From CADEDH01 sp041394285 (GTDB lineage: Bacteria > Actinomycetota > Acidimicrobiia > Acidimicrobiales > SZUA-35), in assembly GCA_041394285.1 (NCBI GenBank), contig JAWKIL010000007.1, positions 248,001 to 312,000 of the forward strand: DNA of 64,000 nt, written 5' to 3'. The notes under the pieces are model-generated. The model searched no databases and was not told where the DNA came from. It saw only the letters and a program-made list of their open reading frames with translations. This document shows, piece after piece, positions 15,864 through 24,828 of this stretch. Both the position numbers and the translations under genes were made by a program. Numbering within the stretch: the first letter of the stretch is position 1; the number at the start of each line of letters is the position of its first letter.

Positions 15864-17597
15864 TCAGCCCCGGCCGTGGCGCAGGAGTTTGCCCGGGGTG
15901 GCGCCGGTGCAGGCGCCATCCTCGAACGTGACCTCGCCGTTGACGATGATGTCCTTGTAGCCCTTGGCCCGCTGGACCCGGCGCCATTCGCCGCCGGGGA
16001 AGTCGTAGGCCACCTCGCCCAGCCAGCTCGGATCCATGTCGAGCTCTTCCATGTCGTAGACGACGACGTCGGCCGCCGACCCCTCCCGCAGCGCCCCCCG
16101 GTCCTTGAACCCGGCGGCGTGGGCGGCCAGCGTCGACATCCGGAAATGCGCCTCCTCCAGCGGCACCACGCCCTCGTCGCGGACCAGCCACCGCAGCAGG
16201 TCGGTGGTCCAGGAGCCGCCGTTGAAGAACTTGGTGTGGGCCCCGCCGTCGGACACGCCGGGCAGGGTGTACTGCGACGACGTGAGCAGCTCGCCGTTGA
16301 ACGGGGCGTTGAACTCCTTCTCCGCCATCAGGAACTCGACGTTCAGATCGCCGGCCAGCGACAGGTCGATCATGACCTCGATGTGGTGCTTGCCCTCCTC
16401 GGCTCCGATCTGGCCCAGCGTCTTGCCCACGTACTTCTGGAGATCCTGCTGGCGGTTCACGCCCTGGACCACCAGCTTGTCGGGGGCGCCCGACACGCCG
16501 GCCTGGATCACCTTCAGCTTGCGGTCGGCCGCCTCGGCCTCGTCGATCACGGCCCGGCGCAGCTCCGGGTCCTGCATCTTGGCGATGCGTTCCTCCTTGG
16601 TGCCGGTGGTGATGGCCCGCCACGCCGGGGAGGCGTCGTACAGGTTCCAGTGCTCCAGGGTGAAGGCGGTACCGGCCCGCAGGGTGGCGGTCTGGCCGTA
16701 GATCGGGAGCCCTTGGTTCCAGCACTTCTCGATCCAGCGCAGGCTGCGGCGGTGGACCTCGGGATCGCGACGGGCGGCGATGATGGCGTTGTGCAGGATC
16801 GGCCGCTGGGCCACCGCCGCCAGCTTCTCCAGGAACGCCAGATCGGCCTTGATGTCGCCCGTGGCCTGGGTGATCTGGATGAAGCCCTCGTCCCGCTCGG
16901 CCAGCACCTCGGCCAGGCACAGGATGTCGTCGTCGCACATGGTGTCGGTGACCATGGGCGAGCCGTCGTAGTCGGCCTGCGTGGAGTGCTCGCCCAGGCG
17001 CTGGATGGAGAAGCCGCACAGGCCGGCGTCCATGCCCTCGTGGAGGAGGCGCTGCATGTCCTTGCGCTCGGCCGGGGTGGCGGGGCGGGTCTTGGCCGCC
17101 TCCAGGCCCATCACGTAGATCATCAGCGACGCCGTGGGCATGTACTGGATCACGTTGACGCCGAGCGGGGAGCGGTCGAGCGAGTCGAGGTACTCGGGGA
17201 TGGTCTCCCAGTCCCAGCTCATGCCCTGCTTCATGGACTCGTACGGGATGGCCTCGGTGCGGGTCATCATCAGCATCGAGCGCTCGCGGAAGTCGGGCTT
17301 CACCGGGGCGAAGCCGAACCCGCAGTTGCCGAGCACGAGCGAGGTGACGCCGTGCCAGCCCGACGTGGTGCAGTACGGGTCCCACCGGACCTGGGCGTCG
17401 TAGTGGGTGTGGAGGTCGATGAAGCCGGGGGCCACGATCAGCCCGTCGGCGTCGATCACACGGTCGGCGCCACCGTCGACCCGGCCGCCGATCTTGGCGA
17501 TCTTGCCGTCCTTGATCCAGACGTCGCCCCGGTAACGGGGCACGCGGGTGCCGTCGACGACCGTGCCGCCCTTGATGTGGATGTCATATGAAGCCAT
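15864..17597 (-). CDS. Amidohydrolase family 3 (N-acyl-D-amino-acid deacylase-like)
   Basis: Metal-dependent amidohydrolase of 577 aa. The N-terminal beta-sandwich residues lead to the metal motif GFIDLHTHYD (about residues 55-64), and the C-terminal part has VSDGGAHTKFF with a further metal-facing aspartate and histidine. Its size and layout match the N-acyl-D-amino-acid deacylase/dihydroorotase-like group. The ATG at 17597 is preceded by GGGGGATC at proper spacing; sequence upstream of it is not conserved in character. Substrate is uncertain: D-amino-acid derivatives or cyclic amides are possible. Confidence 0.85.
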   Translation of the reverse strand: MASYDIHIKGGTVVDGTRVPRYRGDVWIKDGKIAKIGGRVDGGADRVIDADGLIVAPGFIDLHTHYDAQVRWDPYCTTSGWHGVTSLVLGNCGFGFAPVKPDFRERSMLMMTRTEAIPYESMKQGMSWDWETIPEYLDSLDRSPLGVNVIQYMPTASLMIYVMGLEAAKTRPATPAERKDMQRLLHEGMDAGLCGFSIQRLGEHSTQADYDGSPMVTDTMCDDDILCLAEVLAERDEGFIQITQATGDIKADLAFLEKLAAVAQRPILHNAIIAARRDPEVHRRSLRWIEKCWNQGLPIYGQTATLRAGTAFTLEHWNLYDASPAWRAITTGTKEERIAKMQDPELRRAVIDEAEAADRKLKVIQAGVSGAPDKLVVQGVNRQQDLQKYVGKTLGQIGAEEGKHHIEVMIDLSLAGDLNVEFLMAEKEFNAPFNGELLTSSQYTLPGVSDGGAHTKFFNGGSWTTDLLRWLVRDEGVVPLEEAHFRMSTLAAHAAGFKDRGALREGSAADVVVYDMEELDMDPSWLGEVAYDFPGGEWRRVQRAKGYKDIIVNGEVTFEDGACTGATPGKLLRHGRG

Positions 17598-17680
17598 GAG
17601 CGTGGATCCCCCTGCTGCTGCCGGCGTTGTGGGCCCGATCCTACTACCGGGGGGTGACAGCGGCCCAAGGCGGCGGGCGC

Positions 17681-18520
17681 TCAGCTCTCGGGGGCGGTTA
17701 TGGGCGCGGCGTCGCCGCAGCTCACGCCGCGGAGGCGCTCGATGGCGGCGTCGTCGACCCCCCGGGTGTAGGTGCCCGAGGTGACGGCGCCGTTGCGGGC
17801 CTGGTTCCCCCGCACCTCCACCACGGTGGCGGACCACGGCACGGTGTCACCCTGGGGGTCGCCGGCGTCGAGCCCCACCAGCTCCCGGCGGCCCTTCACC
17901 GTGGTGCAGCCGACGCCGGTGCCGATGTCGGTGAAGCCGAGCGAGAAGGTGTAGGGCCGGCCACCCTTGTTGAGCACGTCGACTATGGAGCAGTCGATCA
18001 CGGCCCACAGCTGCACGGCGCGCCCGTCGTTGGCCAGGACGAGGGGCGGGGTGTCGGGATTGACGTCGAGCACCAGGACGGAGCGGGTCACCGGGCTGGC
18101 CGAGGTGAAGGCCCGACCGAACCCGCCGCCGGCGGCGGTGACGATCCCCACCCGTACCGCCCCCGAGGGCTCGGTGACGATCCAACCCGTGTCGGGCCGG
18201 CCGTCGCCGTCGACGTCGATCACCGGCGCCTGGGCGGCGCCGGCCGGGATGTCGGCCGAGCCGGCGGCACAGCCGGTGCCCGAGCCGGTGCCGGACGTCG
18301 GCGAGGTCGGGGAGGTCGGCGAGGCGGTGGACGCGCTCGACGAGGATGGGGCGGTGGTGGCGGTCGTCGCCGTGCCGGTGGCCGAGCCGCCCGAGGCGGG
18401 GGCGGCGGCGCTGGTGGGGGTGGTGGCTTCGCTGGTGGCCCGGCCGTCGCCCTGGCCGCAGCCGGTGGCGGCCAGGATCAGGGCGGCAGCGATCGCCACG
18501 CTTGGGGTTCGGGTCGGCAT
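17681..18520 (-). CDS. Secreted lipoprotein with VCBS-like repeat
   Basis: Predicted lipoprotein of 279 aa: signal peptide with lipobox LAATGC (cysteine near residue 21), a Ser/Thr/Ala/Pro-rich linker to about residue 85 including STP-type repeats, then a folded domain. The DVDGDGRPDTGWIV segment resembles an FG-GAP/VCBS calcium-binding turn, suggesting a small beta-propeller-like or single-blade unit. C-terminal cysteines (CSIVD, CTTVK, CGDAA) may form disulfides. I do not recognise a specific function. It is upstream of the amidohydrolase on the same strand with an 83-bp gap. Confidence 0.65.
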   Translation of the reverse strand: MPTRTPSVAIAAALILAATGCGQGDGRATSEATTPTSAAAPASGGSATGTATTATTAPSSSSASTASPTSPTSPTSGTGSGTGCAAGSADIPAGAAQAPVIDVDGDGRPDTGWIVTEPSGAVRVGIVTAAGGGFGRAFTSASPVTRSVLVLDVNPDTPPLVLANDGRAVQLWAVIDCSIVDVLNKGGRPYTFSLGFTDIGTGVGCTTVKGRRELVGLDAGDPQGDTVPWSATVVEVRGNQARNGAVTSGTYTRGVDDAAIERLRGVSCGDAAPITAPES

Positions 18521-18677
18521 GGGCGCTCCTTCCGCGACCGACGCTACCGGGCGCCGCCCGCTCGAACCGCGACACGGAACGAAGCGGGTACGCGAAGGGT
18601 GCGCTCAGCGCACAGTGTGACACGGCTGGAACCGTGTCGCGGATCGAGCGGGGAGCCGGACGGTGCCGACCGGGGAC

Positions 18678-19949
18678 TCAGCCGGGGCGGCGGGTGCTGG
18701 TGTTGACGCGGACCTCGTGGAAGGGGACGTCGTTGTCGACCGAAGGCTCCTTGGGCAGGCCCAGCATCCGCTCGCCCAGGATGTTCTTCTGGATCTCGTC
18801 GGTGCCGCCGGCGATCGACTGGGCCGGGGTGGAGATCAGCACCTCGGCGATCATTCCCGCCGCTGCCGTGTCGGGCCCGGTGAGCATGCCTTCGGCCCCG
18901 GCGATCGCCGTGTGCACTGCGTTGCAGCGGCGGGCCACCACGCTGGAGGACAGCTTGCCCAGCGAGCCCTCCGGGCCGGGGGCCCGCCCGGAGGCCCGGG
19001 CTGCCCGGGCCCGCTCGGCCGTCCACCGGGTGGCCCGGCGGAAGGCGGTGAGGGCGGCCATGTCCTGGCGCACGAGGGGGTCGGCGATCCGGCCCGTGGC
19101 CTCGGCCCGGGGCGTCACCAGATCGGCCCGGCCGGCCCGCTGGGGATACCAGGAGTAGGTGGCGTTGTAGGCCGCCGCCTCCGCTGCCGCCTCGATCCGG
19201 GTGCGGCCTTCGGGCGCCTTGCGGGGCCCACCCCGGCCCCGGGGGGCGGTGAGGTTCCGCTCGTGCATCAGCGTGGTGATGGCCACCGCCCAGCCCAGCT
19301 CGGGCTCTCCCACCACGGCGTCGGCCGGGACCCGGGCGTCGGTCAGGAACACCTCGTTGAAGCTGGCGTGGCCGTTCATCTGGCGCAGCGGGCGCACCTC
19401 CACCCCGGGCTGGTGCATGTCGATCACGAAGTACGTGATCCCCCGGTGCTTGGGCACGTCCCAGTTCGTGCGGGCCAGCAGGATCCCGAAGTCCGCCTTG
19501 TGGGCGCCGGTGTTCCACACCTTCTGGCCGTTGACGATCCACTCCTCGCCGTCGAGCACGGCCCGGGTGGTGAGCCCGGCCAGATCGGAGCCGCTGCCCG
19601 GTTCGGAGAACAGCTGGCACCAGTGGTGCTCGCCGGTGAGGATCGGGCGTAGGTGGGCCGCTTTCAGCTCGTCGGACCCGTGGGCCAGGAGGGTGGCGGC
19701 GGCCAGGCTCATCCCGCCCCCGGCGGCCACCCCCGCCGCCCCGGCCCGGCGCATCTCCTCGGTGACCACGGCGGCATCGGTGTTCGACAGGCCCTTGCCG
19801 TACCACTCGACGGGCCAGGTGGGGCAGCCCCAGCCCGAGTCCACCAGCAGCGGTCGCCACTCGGCCAGCGACCGCTCCGGGTCCCAGTTGGCGTCGAGCC
19901 AGGCCCGCACGTCGCGGCGGATGGCGGCCTGGGTTGCGGTGTCGGCCAT
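18678..19949 (-). CDS. Acyl-CoA dehydrogenase
   Basis: FAD-dependent acyl-CoA dehydrogenase, 423 aa from the ATG at 19949, which has a GAGGGGGA site. The FAD/substrate block QLFSEPGSGSDLAGL and the C-terminal STPAQSIAGGTDEIQKNILGERMLGLP block are diagnostic. It belongs to the longer actinobacterial type often found with CoA transferases and enoyl-CoA hydratases in steroid or terpenoid side-chain breakdown, but the exact acyl chain is not readable. An in-frame start 14 codons upstream has no ribosome site. The promoter region holds two 50-bp palindromic repeats. Confidence 0.9.
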   Translation of the reverse strand: MADTATQAAIRRDVRAWLDANWDPERSLAEWRPLLVDSGWGCPTWPVEWYGKGLSNTDAAVVTEEMRRAGAAGVAAGGGMSLAAATLLAHGSDELKAAHLRPILTGEHHWCQLFSEPGSGSDLAGLTTRAVLDGEEWIVNGQKVWNTGAHKADFGILLARTNWDVPKHRGITYFVIDMHQPGVEVRPLRQMNGHASFNEVFLTDARVPADAVVGEPELGWAVAITTLMHERNLTAPRGRGGPRKAPEGRTRIEAAAEAAAYNATYSWYPQRAGRADLVTPRAEATGRIADPLVRQDMAALTAFRRATRWTAERARAARASGRAPGPEGSLGKLSSSVVARRCNAVHTAIAGAEGMLTGPDTAAAGMIAEVLISTPAQSIAGGTDEIQKNILGERMLGLPKEPSVDNDVPFHEVRVNTSTRRPG

Positions 19950-20014
19950 CGGTGTGTCCCCCTCGGCTCCGCCAGCGTCGTCTCGGGCCAACCTACTCCC
20001 GGCCCCGGCTGGGC

Positions 20015-20136
20015 CGGAACTCTGACACCCGGTACCGGTTTGTGCGGGCTGGTGTCAGAGTTCGTTGTGGGGCCGGCCGGCCGGCTCGGAACTCTGACAC
20101 CCGGTACCGGTTTGTGCGGGCTGGTGTCAGAGTTCG
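20015..20136. repeat. Two identical 50-bp palindromic repeats
   Basis: Copies at 20015-20064 and 20087-20136 are identical over 50 bp. Each folds into a perfect 13-bp stem GAACTCTGACACC/GGTGTCAGAGTTC with an inner 21-nt loop containing CGGTACCGG. They lie between the LLM gene stop and the acyl-CoA dehydrogenase start, both on the minus strand. REP-like element, terminator pair or RNA element are possible. Confidence 0.85.
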
Positions 20137-20149
20137 CCGGTTGGTCGAC

Positions 20150-21043
20150 TCACAGCGCCCGGATCTCGGGCAGCAGCCGGGAACAGGTGGCGAAGAACTC
20201 GTCGCGCTGGGCCTCGGTGCCGGGCAGGCACCCCAGGATCATGTGGTCGACGCCGGCCTCGGCGTACGCCCGGACCTGGGCCAGGATCGACTCGTCGTCG
20301 CCCAGCAGGTAGCGGGCCTTCACGCTCTCGGGCGACAGGCCGCTCAGCTTGAGGCTGGTGAGCCCCCGCTCCACGGCGGCGTCGACGTCGGTGGCCGGGA
20401 TCGTGGTGGCCAGCACACCGATCGCGAGGCTGCCGGCGGGACGGCCGGCCTCCACCAGCAGCTCGTCGAGCCGCTGGCGCCGGCTGGCCACCTGCTCCGG
20501 GCTCACGAGGTACGGGGTGTAGCCGGCGCCGAACCGTACGGCCCGGCGCATCGCCGCCTCGGATCGGCCCCCCACCCACACGGTGGGCGCCGGGCGGGGC
20601 GGGGGCTCCAGCCGGAAGCCGTCGAAGCGGGCCCAGCGGCCCTCGTAGGTGAGGGGGTCGCCCGTCCACAGCCGGGTGATGATCTCCAGCGCCTCGTCGG
20701 TGAAGCGACCCCGGGTGTGGATGTCGGCCCCGGTGGCATCGAACTCGCCGGGGAACTCGCCGCCCACCCCGAACCCGGCGATCACCCGGCCCGGGGCGGC
20801 CCGGGCGATCGTGGCCAGGGCCTTGGCCATGACCGCCCCCGACCGGTAGGGGGCCACCAGCAGGTTGAGCCCGATCGTGATCCGCTCGGTGGCCCCGGCG
20901 TAGAGGCCGAGGGCGGCCAGCCCGTCGATCAGGTGGCCGACGTGGTCGCCGCACCACACCGAGTCGAACCCGCCCTGCTCGGCCCGGCGGGCGAACGCTT
21001 TCGGCCCCACGTCGTCGCCCTGGAACTGCACCCCGACCTGCAT
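20150..21043 (-). CDS. LLM class flavin-dependent oxidoreductase
   Basis: Luciferase-like monooxygenase-fold protein, 297 aa, using FMN or F420. The blocks FDSVWCGDHVGHL, GLNLLVAPYRS and VIAGFGVGGEFPGEF fit actinobacterial members, many of which are F420-dependent. The ATG at 21043 starts the conserved first strand MQVGVQFQ; an upstream in-frame start would add eight residues. It follows the ABC operon on the same strand after 64 bp and could be read as its last gene. Substrate unknown. Confidence 0.85.
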   Translation of the reverse strand: MQVGVQFQGDDVGPKAFARRAEQGGFDSVWCGDHVGHLIDGLAALGLYAGATERITIGLNLLVAPYRSGAVMAKALATIARAAPGRVIAGFGVGGEFPGEFDATGADIHTRGRFTDEALEIITRLWTGDPLTYEGRWARFDGFRLEPPPRPAPTVWVGGRSEAAMRRAVRFGAGYTPYLVSPEQVASRRQRLDELLVEAGRPAGSLAIGVLATTIPATDVDAAVERGLTSLKLSGLSPESVKARYLLGDDESILAQVRAYAEAGVDHMILGCLPGTEAQRDEFFATCSRLLPEIRAL

Positions 21044-21107
21044 GGCCGGCGACCCTAGCAGTATCACAGGGGGCGTCAGGGGTGACGCCGCGGGGCATGA
21101 GATCCCG

Positions 21108-22217
21108 TCAGCTGACGCCGACGAGCTCGCCCTCGGGCGTGAGGCGGCCGTTCGACCGGTTGATCTCCAGCGCCTGCTCGCCCTCGGGGGTCCCCACCGG
21201 GTAGAAGCACCGGTACACGTGGTCCCGGTCCACCGCCGGAGTCAGCTCCGGCTCCTCCTCCACGCACCGGGACTGGGCGTACCGGCACCGGGGAGCGAAG
21301 CGGCAGCCCCGGACCGCGCCCACCATCGTGGGCGGCCGCCCCGGGATGATGGCCAGCTTGGTGTGGCTCGGGTACTCGACCTTGGGGATCGACCGGAACA
21401 GCGCCTCGGTGTACGGCATCTTCATGTCCCGGAACAGCACCGGGGTGCGGGCCCGCTCCATGATCCGCCCGGCGTACATCACGATCACCTCCTGGGTGCG
21501 GCCGGCCACCACCCCCAGGTCGTGCGTGATCAGCACCAGCGGCATGTGGCGCTCGGACTGCTGGTCGGACAGGAGATCGAGGATCTGGGCCTGCACGGTC
21601 ACGTCGAGCGCGGTGGTGGGCTCGTCGGCGATCAGCAGCTTCGGCCCGCACGACAGGGCGATTGCGATCACCACCCGCTGGCGCATGCCGCCCGACAGCT
21701 GGTGCGGGTACTCGTCGAGCCGGGTCTGGGGCGACGGGATCCCCACCGAGCGCAGCAGCTGCAGGGCCGTGGCCCGGGCCTCCTTGCGAGACACCTTGTG
21801 GTGGATGCGCAACCCCTCGGCCACCTGGTCGCCGATCCGCATCACCGGGTTCAGCGAGCCCAGCGGGTCCTGGAACACCATGGCCACCTCGGGCCCCCAC
21901 ATGGCCCGCAGCTCCTTGGCCGACAGGGCCATCATGTCGATCCCGTTGATCGACACCTCGCCGGTGGTGGTGACGTTGCTCTTGGGTAGGAGCCGCATGA
22001 TCGAGCGGGCGGTCACGCTCTTGCCCGAGCCCGACTCGCCCACGATGCCCAACGCCGTGCCCCGCCTCAGGGTGAACGACACGTCGTCGACCGCGGTGAG
22101 GGGCCCCCGGGGGGTGGCGAAGGTAGTGGTGAGGTTCTTGACCACGAGCACCGGGGCGTGGTCGTCGACGGTGTCGGACACGCCACCGATCGGGTCGCTG
22201 CCGTTGGTGTAGCTCAC
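21108..22217 (-). CDS. Dipeptide/oligopeptide ABC transporter ATPase (DppD/OppD-like)
   Basis: Cytoplasmic ATPase of a peptide importer, 369 aa from a GTG that overlaps the preceding stop (GTGA). Walker A is GESGSGKS, the Q-loop is FQDPLGSLNP, the signature is QLSGGMRQRV, Walker B is LLIADEP and the H-loop is LITHDL. The C-terminal oligopeptide-transporter extension is present with a four-cysteine region (GCRFAPRCRYAQSRC and RCFYP) that in related proteins binds an iron-sulfur cluster. It pairs with the ATPase encoded just upstream to form the heterodimeric motor. Confidence 0.93.
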   Translation of the reverse strand: MSYTNGSDPIGGVSDTVDDHAPVLVVKNLTTTFATPRGPLTAVDDVSFTLRRGTALGIVGESGSGKSVTARSIMRLLPKSNVTTTGEVSINGIDMMALSAKELRAMWGPEVAMVFQDPLGSLNPVMRIGDQVAEGLRIHHKVSRKEARATALQLLRSVGIPSPQTRLDEYPHQLSGGMRQRVVIAIALSCGPKLLIADEPTTALDVTVQAQILDLLSDQQSERHMPLVLITHDLGVVAGRTQEVIVMYAGRIMERARTPVLFRDMKMPYTEALFRSIPKVEYPSHTKLAIIPGRPPTMVGAVRGCRFAPRCRYAQSRCVEEEPELTPAVDRDHVYRCFYPVGTPEGEQALEINRSNGRLTPEGELVGVS

Positions 22218-23896
22218 TGGGCGGCCTCCCCGACCAAGGGGAAGTGGCAGGCCACGAACTGCTCGGGTGCCACCTCGCGGATCTCGGGCTCCTCCGACGC
22301 GCACCGCTCCTGGGCCAGCGGGCACCGGGTGCGGAACCGGCAGCCGCTGGGCGGGTCAACCGGGGAGGGCAGGTCGGCCGCCACCTGGGTGACATGGGCC
22401 TCGATCAGGGGATCGGGATGGGGGATGGCCGACAGCAACAGCTGGGAGTAGGGGTGGGCCGGGTTGGCGAACAGCTCGTCGGGCCGGGCCACCTCGCAGA
22501 TCTTGCCCAGGTACATCACGGCCACCCGGTCGCTGACGTTCTTCACCACAGCGAGGTCGTGGGCGATGAACACCAGCGTGAGCCCGTACCGGGCCTTCAT
22601 CTCCTCCAGCAGGTTCAGGATCTGGGCCTGGACCGACACGTCGAGGGCCGACACCGGCTCGTCGCAGATGATCACCTTGGGATCGAGGATCAGGGCCCGG
22701 GCGATCGACAGGCGCTGGGCCTGACCGCCCGAGAACTCGTAGGGCTTGCGGTCGAGCGCCGTGTCGGGGTTGATGCCGACCGTCTCGAGCATCTCCCGCA
22801 CCTTGGGCTCGGCCCGGGCCCGCAGCTCCTCGGCCCGGACCGCGGCCTGCTTGCGGACCAGGCGGAACAGCACGAGATCGATCACGGCCGACAGCACGAA
22901 GACGCCGAGCTTGGGCACGCCGTCCAGCCCGGCCAGGTAGAAGGCCTGGAGGGCCACCACCGCCACCAGGGCGGCGGCGATGCCCGAAGCCCCGGCCCGC
23001 GACGGCTTGAGCAGCGAGGCGACGAACCAGGCCACGACCACCGCAGCGATGCCGATGAGGTGGAACCGCAGGACCCAGGCCGGCCAGCCGGTGAAGCTGT
23101 TCCACGTGCGCCACACCATGAACACGGCGGTGGCGGTGGCGAAGGCGGCGGCGGCCAGGCCCACCGCCGGCGACACCTTGCCCAGCACCTTGGACACCAC
23201 GCCGAAGGGCACGATGAAGCCCAGGCCGAGCCACAGCAGGCCCATGGCCAGCAGCACCGCCCCGATGGCGACCAGCGCGGCCAGCACCGGGAAGCCGATG
23301 ATTTGGGCCGGAACCTGGGTCCACCCCAGCGCACCCTCCCAGGCCCGCTGCTCCACCGCCTCGCTCACGATCCACAGCACGAGGGCGGCGAAGGCCAGCG
23401 GCATCAGGTAGTGCAGGGGTTTGGTGATGACGCCGGCCACCCGCTGGAACAGCCGCCCGTACCGCTCGAACAGCACCGAGGTGGCCGGGCGGCCCTCCTC
23501 TTCCTCCCACCACACCACCAACGGCTCGGCGATGATGTCGCGCACCGTGCGCCGGGGGTTGAGGGCCGAGATCGGATCCTGGAAGATCATCTGGAGCACA
23601 GGGCGGGTGCGGCGCAGCGACTCGTCGTCGAGCGACGTCAACTCCACCTGGTCGAGCTTGATCGAGCCCGACGTCGGCTTGGGGATGGCCATGATGGCCT
23701 TGCCGGTGGTGGACTTGCCGCAGCCCGACTCACCCACCAGGCCGAGGGTCTCGCCCTCCACCAGGTCGATCGAGATGCCGCTTACGGCGTGGACCTTGGC
23801 CCCGGTGCCGCCGATGGGGAACTCGACCACCAGGTCCTCGGCCCGGAGCAGGGTCTGCTCGGGGTCCCGCAGATGGGCTTTGCCGGTACCAGCCAT
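22214..23896 (-). CDS. Peptide ABC transporter ATPase (DppF/OppF-like) with inserted membrane domain
   Basis: ATPase of 560 aa, against about 330-350 for the family. Walker A is GESGCGKST (55-63), the Q-loop is Q106, the signature is FSGGQ (388-392), Walker B is VIICDEP (408-414) and the H-loop histidine is H446, so all catalytic motifs are intact. Between the Q-loop helix (DIIAEPL) and the restart of family sequence (KVREMLETVG, from about 365) lie about 230 extra residues. They contain six or seven hydrophobic stretches (about 163-180, 198-233, 243-262, 276-296, 304-322, 329-346). The insertion is in frame, has no stop and keeps coding character. The gene overlaps the permease stop (ATGA). 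A fusion of this type inside an NBD is not one I know. Confidence 0.85.
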   Translation of the reverse strand: MAGTGKAHLRDPEQTLLRAEDLVVEFPIGGTGAKVHAVSGISIDLVEGETLGLVGESGCGKSTTGKAIMAIPKPTSGSIKLDQVELTSLDDESLRRTRPVLQMIFQDPISALNPRRTVRDIIAEPLVVWWEEEEGRPATSVLFERYGRLFQRVAGVITKPLHYLMPLAFAALVLWIVSEAVEQRAWEGALGWTQVPAQIIGFPVLAALVAIGAVLLAMGLLWLGLGFIVPFGVVSKVLGKVSPAVGLAAAAFATATAVFMVWRTWNSFTGWPAWVLRFHLIGIAAVVVAWFVASLLKPSRAGASGIAAALVAVVALQAFYLAGLDGVPKLGVFVLSAVIDLVLFRLVRKQAAVRAEELRARAEPKVREMLETVGINPDTALDRKPYEFSGGQAQRLSIARALILDPKVIICDEPVSALDVSVQAQILNLLEEMKARYGLTLVFIAHDLAVVKNVSDRVAVMYLGKICEVARPDELFANPAHPYSQLLLSAIPHPDPLIEAHVTQVAADLPSPVDPPSGCRFRTRCPLAQERCASEEPEIREVAPEQFVACHFPLVGEAAQ

Positions 23897-24828
23897 CAGA
23901 GCACAGACTCCCGGGGTTCGAACCGCTCCTGCAGGCGGTCGCCCACATAGTTGAGCGCCAGCACGGTGAAGAACATGGCCATGGCCGGGAACAGCGCGAT
24001 GTGGGCGGCGACGTCGAGGTCGGTGCGGCCCTTGTTGATCATGTCGCCCCAGGTGGGGGTGGGCGGGGGCACCGACAGGCCGAGGAACGACACCGCCCCT
24101 TCCACCACGATCAGGTTGGCCATCACGATGAGGGCGTAGCTGACGAGGGCGGGGGCCACGTTGGGCAGCACCTCCCGCAGCATGATCCGGCCGTTGCGGG
24201 CCCCCATGGTGCGGGCGGCCAGCACGAACTCCCGCTCCGACCACACCAGGGTGGAGGCCCGCACCACCCGGGCGATGGGGGCGATCGACAACAGCACGAA
24301 CACCAGGATCAGGATGAAGATCCGGCGCTCGGCGTCGGGGTCGAGGAACAGGATCAGCGACAGGGCCAGCAGGAGCGGCGGGATCACCAGCGTGGCGTCG
24401 GTGAAGGCGGTGATGATCGTGTCGACCCGGCGCCGGTAGTACCCGGCGGCCAGCCCGATCGATCCCCCGATCAGCAGGGCGAAGATGGCGCCGACGAAGG
24501 CCACGATCAGGCTCACTTGGGCCCCGTAGATGATGCGGGAGAAGATGTCGTGGCCGGCGCCGTCGTTGCCCAGCCAGTAGGTGAGCGAGGGCCCGTCCTT
24601 GCTCGTGCCCCTGAACGTCTTGGCGTAGTCCTTCAGGGGGAGCACCGGAGCGAAGATGGCGGCCAGGGTGAGCAGTGTGAGATAGGCCACCGCCACCCAG
24701 AACAGTATCCCCAGCCGCTTGCGGCGCCGGGCGCCCGGTATGCCGGCCTGGGCCGCCTCGGCCGCTTCCACTGCGGACGGTGTGTCCGCCCGGGTTGCGA
24801 CGTCGTCCACCGGAATCTGGCTAACCAT
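23896..24828 (-). CDS. Peptide ABC transporter permease (DppC/OppC-like)
   Basis: Inner-membrane permease, 310 aa. After a cytoplasmic tail of about 45 residues come the first helix (ILFWVAVAYLTLLTLAAIF), the family block YWLGNDGAGHDIFSRIIYGAQVSL and the EAA loop (EFVLAARTMGARNGRIMLREVLPN), which contacts the ATPases. The ATG at 24828 has a GGAGG site 5 nt upstream, better than a TTG four codons earlier. It overlaps the DppB-like gene by 8 nt and the ATPase gene by an ATGA junction. Confidence 0.93.
   Translation of the reverse strand: MVSQIPVDDVATRADTPSAVEAAEAAQAGIPGARRRKRLGILFWVAVAYLTLLTLAAIFAPVLPLKDYAKTFRGTSKDGPSLTYWLGNDGAGHDIFSRIIYGAQVSLIVAFVGAIFALLIGGSIGLAAGYYRRRVDTIITAFTDATLVIPPLLLALSLILFLDPDAERRIFILILVFVLLSIAPIARVVRASTLVWSEREFVLAARTMGARNGRIMLREVLPNVAPALVSYALIVMANLIVVEGAVSFLGLSVPPPTPTWGDMINKGRTDLDVAAHIALFPAMAMFFTVLALNYVGDRLQERFEPRESVL

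Noticed and set aside
20015..20136. Twin 50-bp repeats considered as phage attachment sites or a minimal CRISPR
   Set aside because: Only two copies, each palindromic, with no integrase, no cas genes and a 22-bp gap between them.
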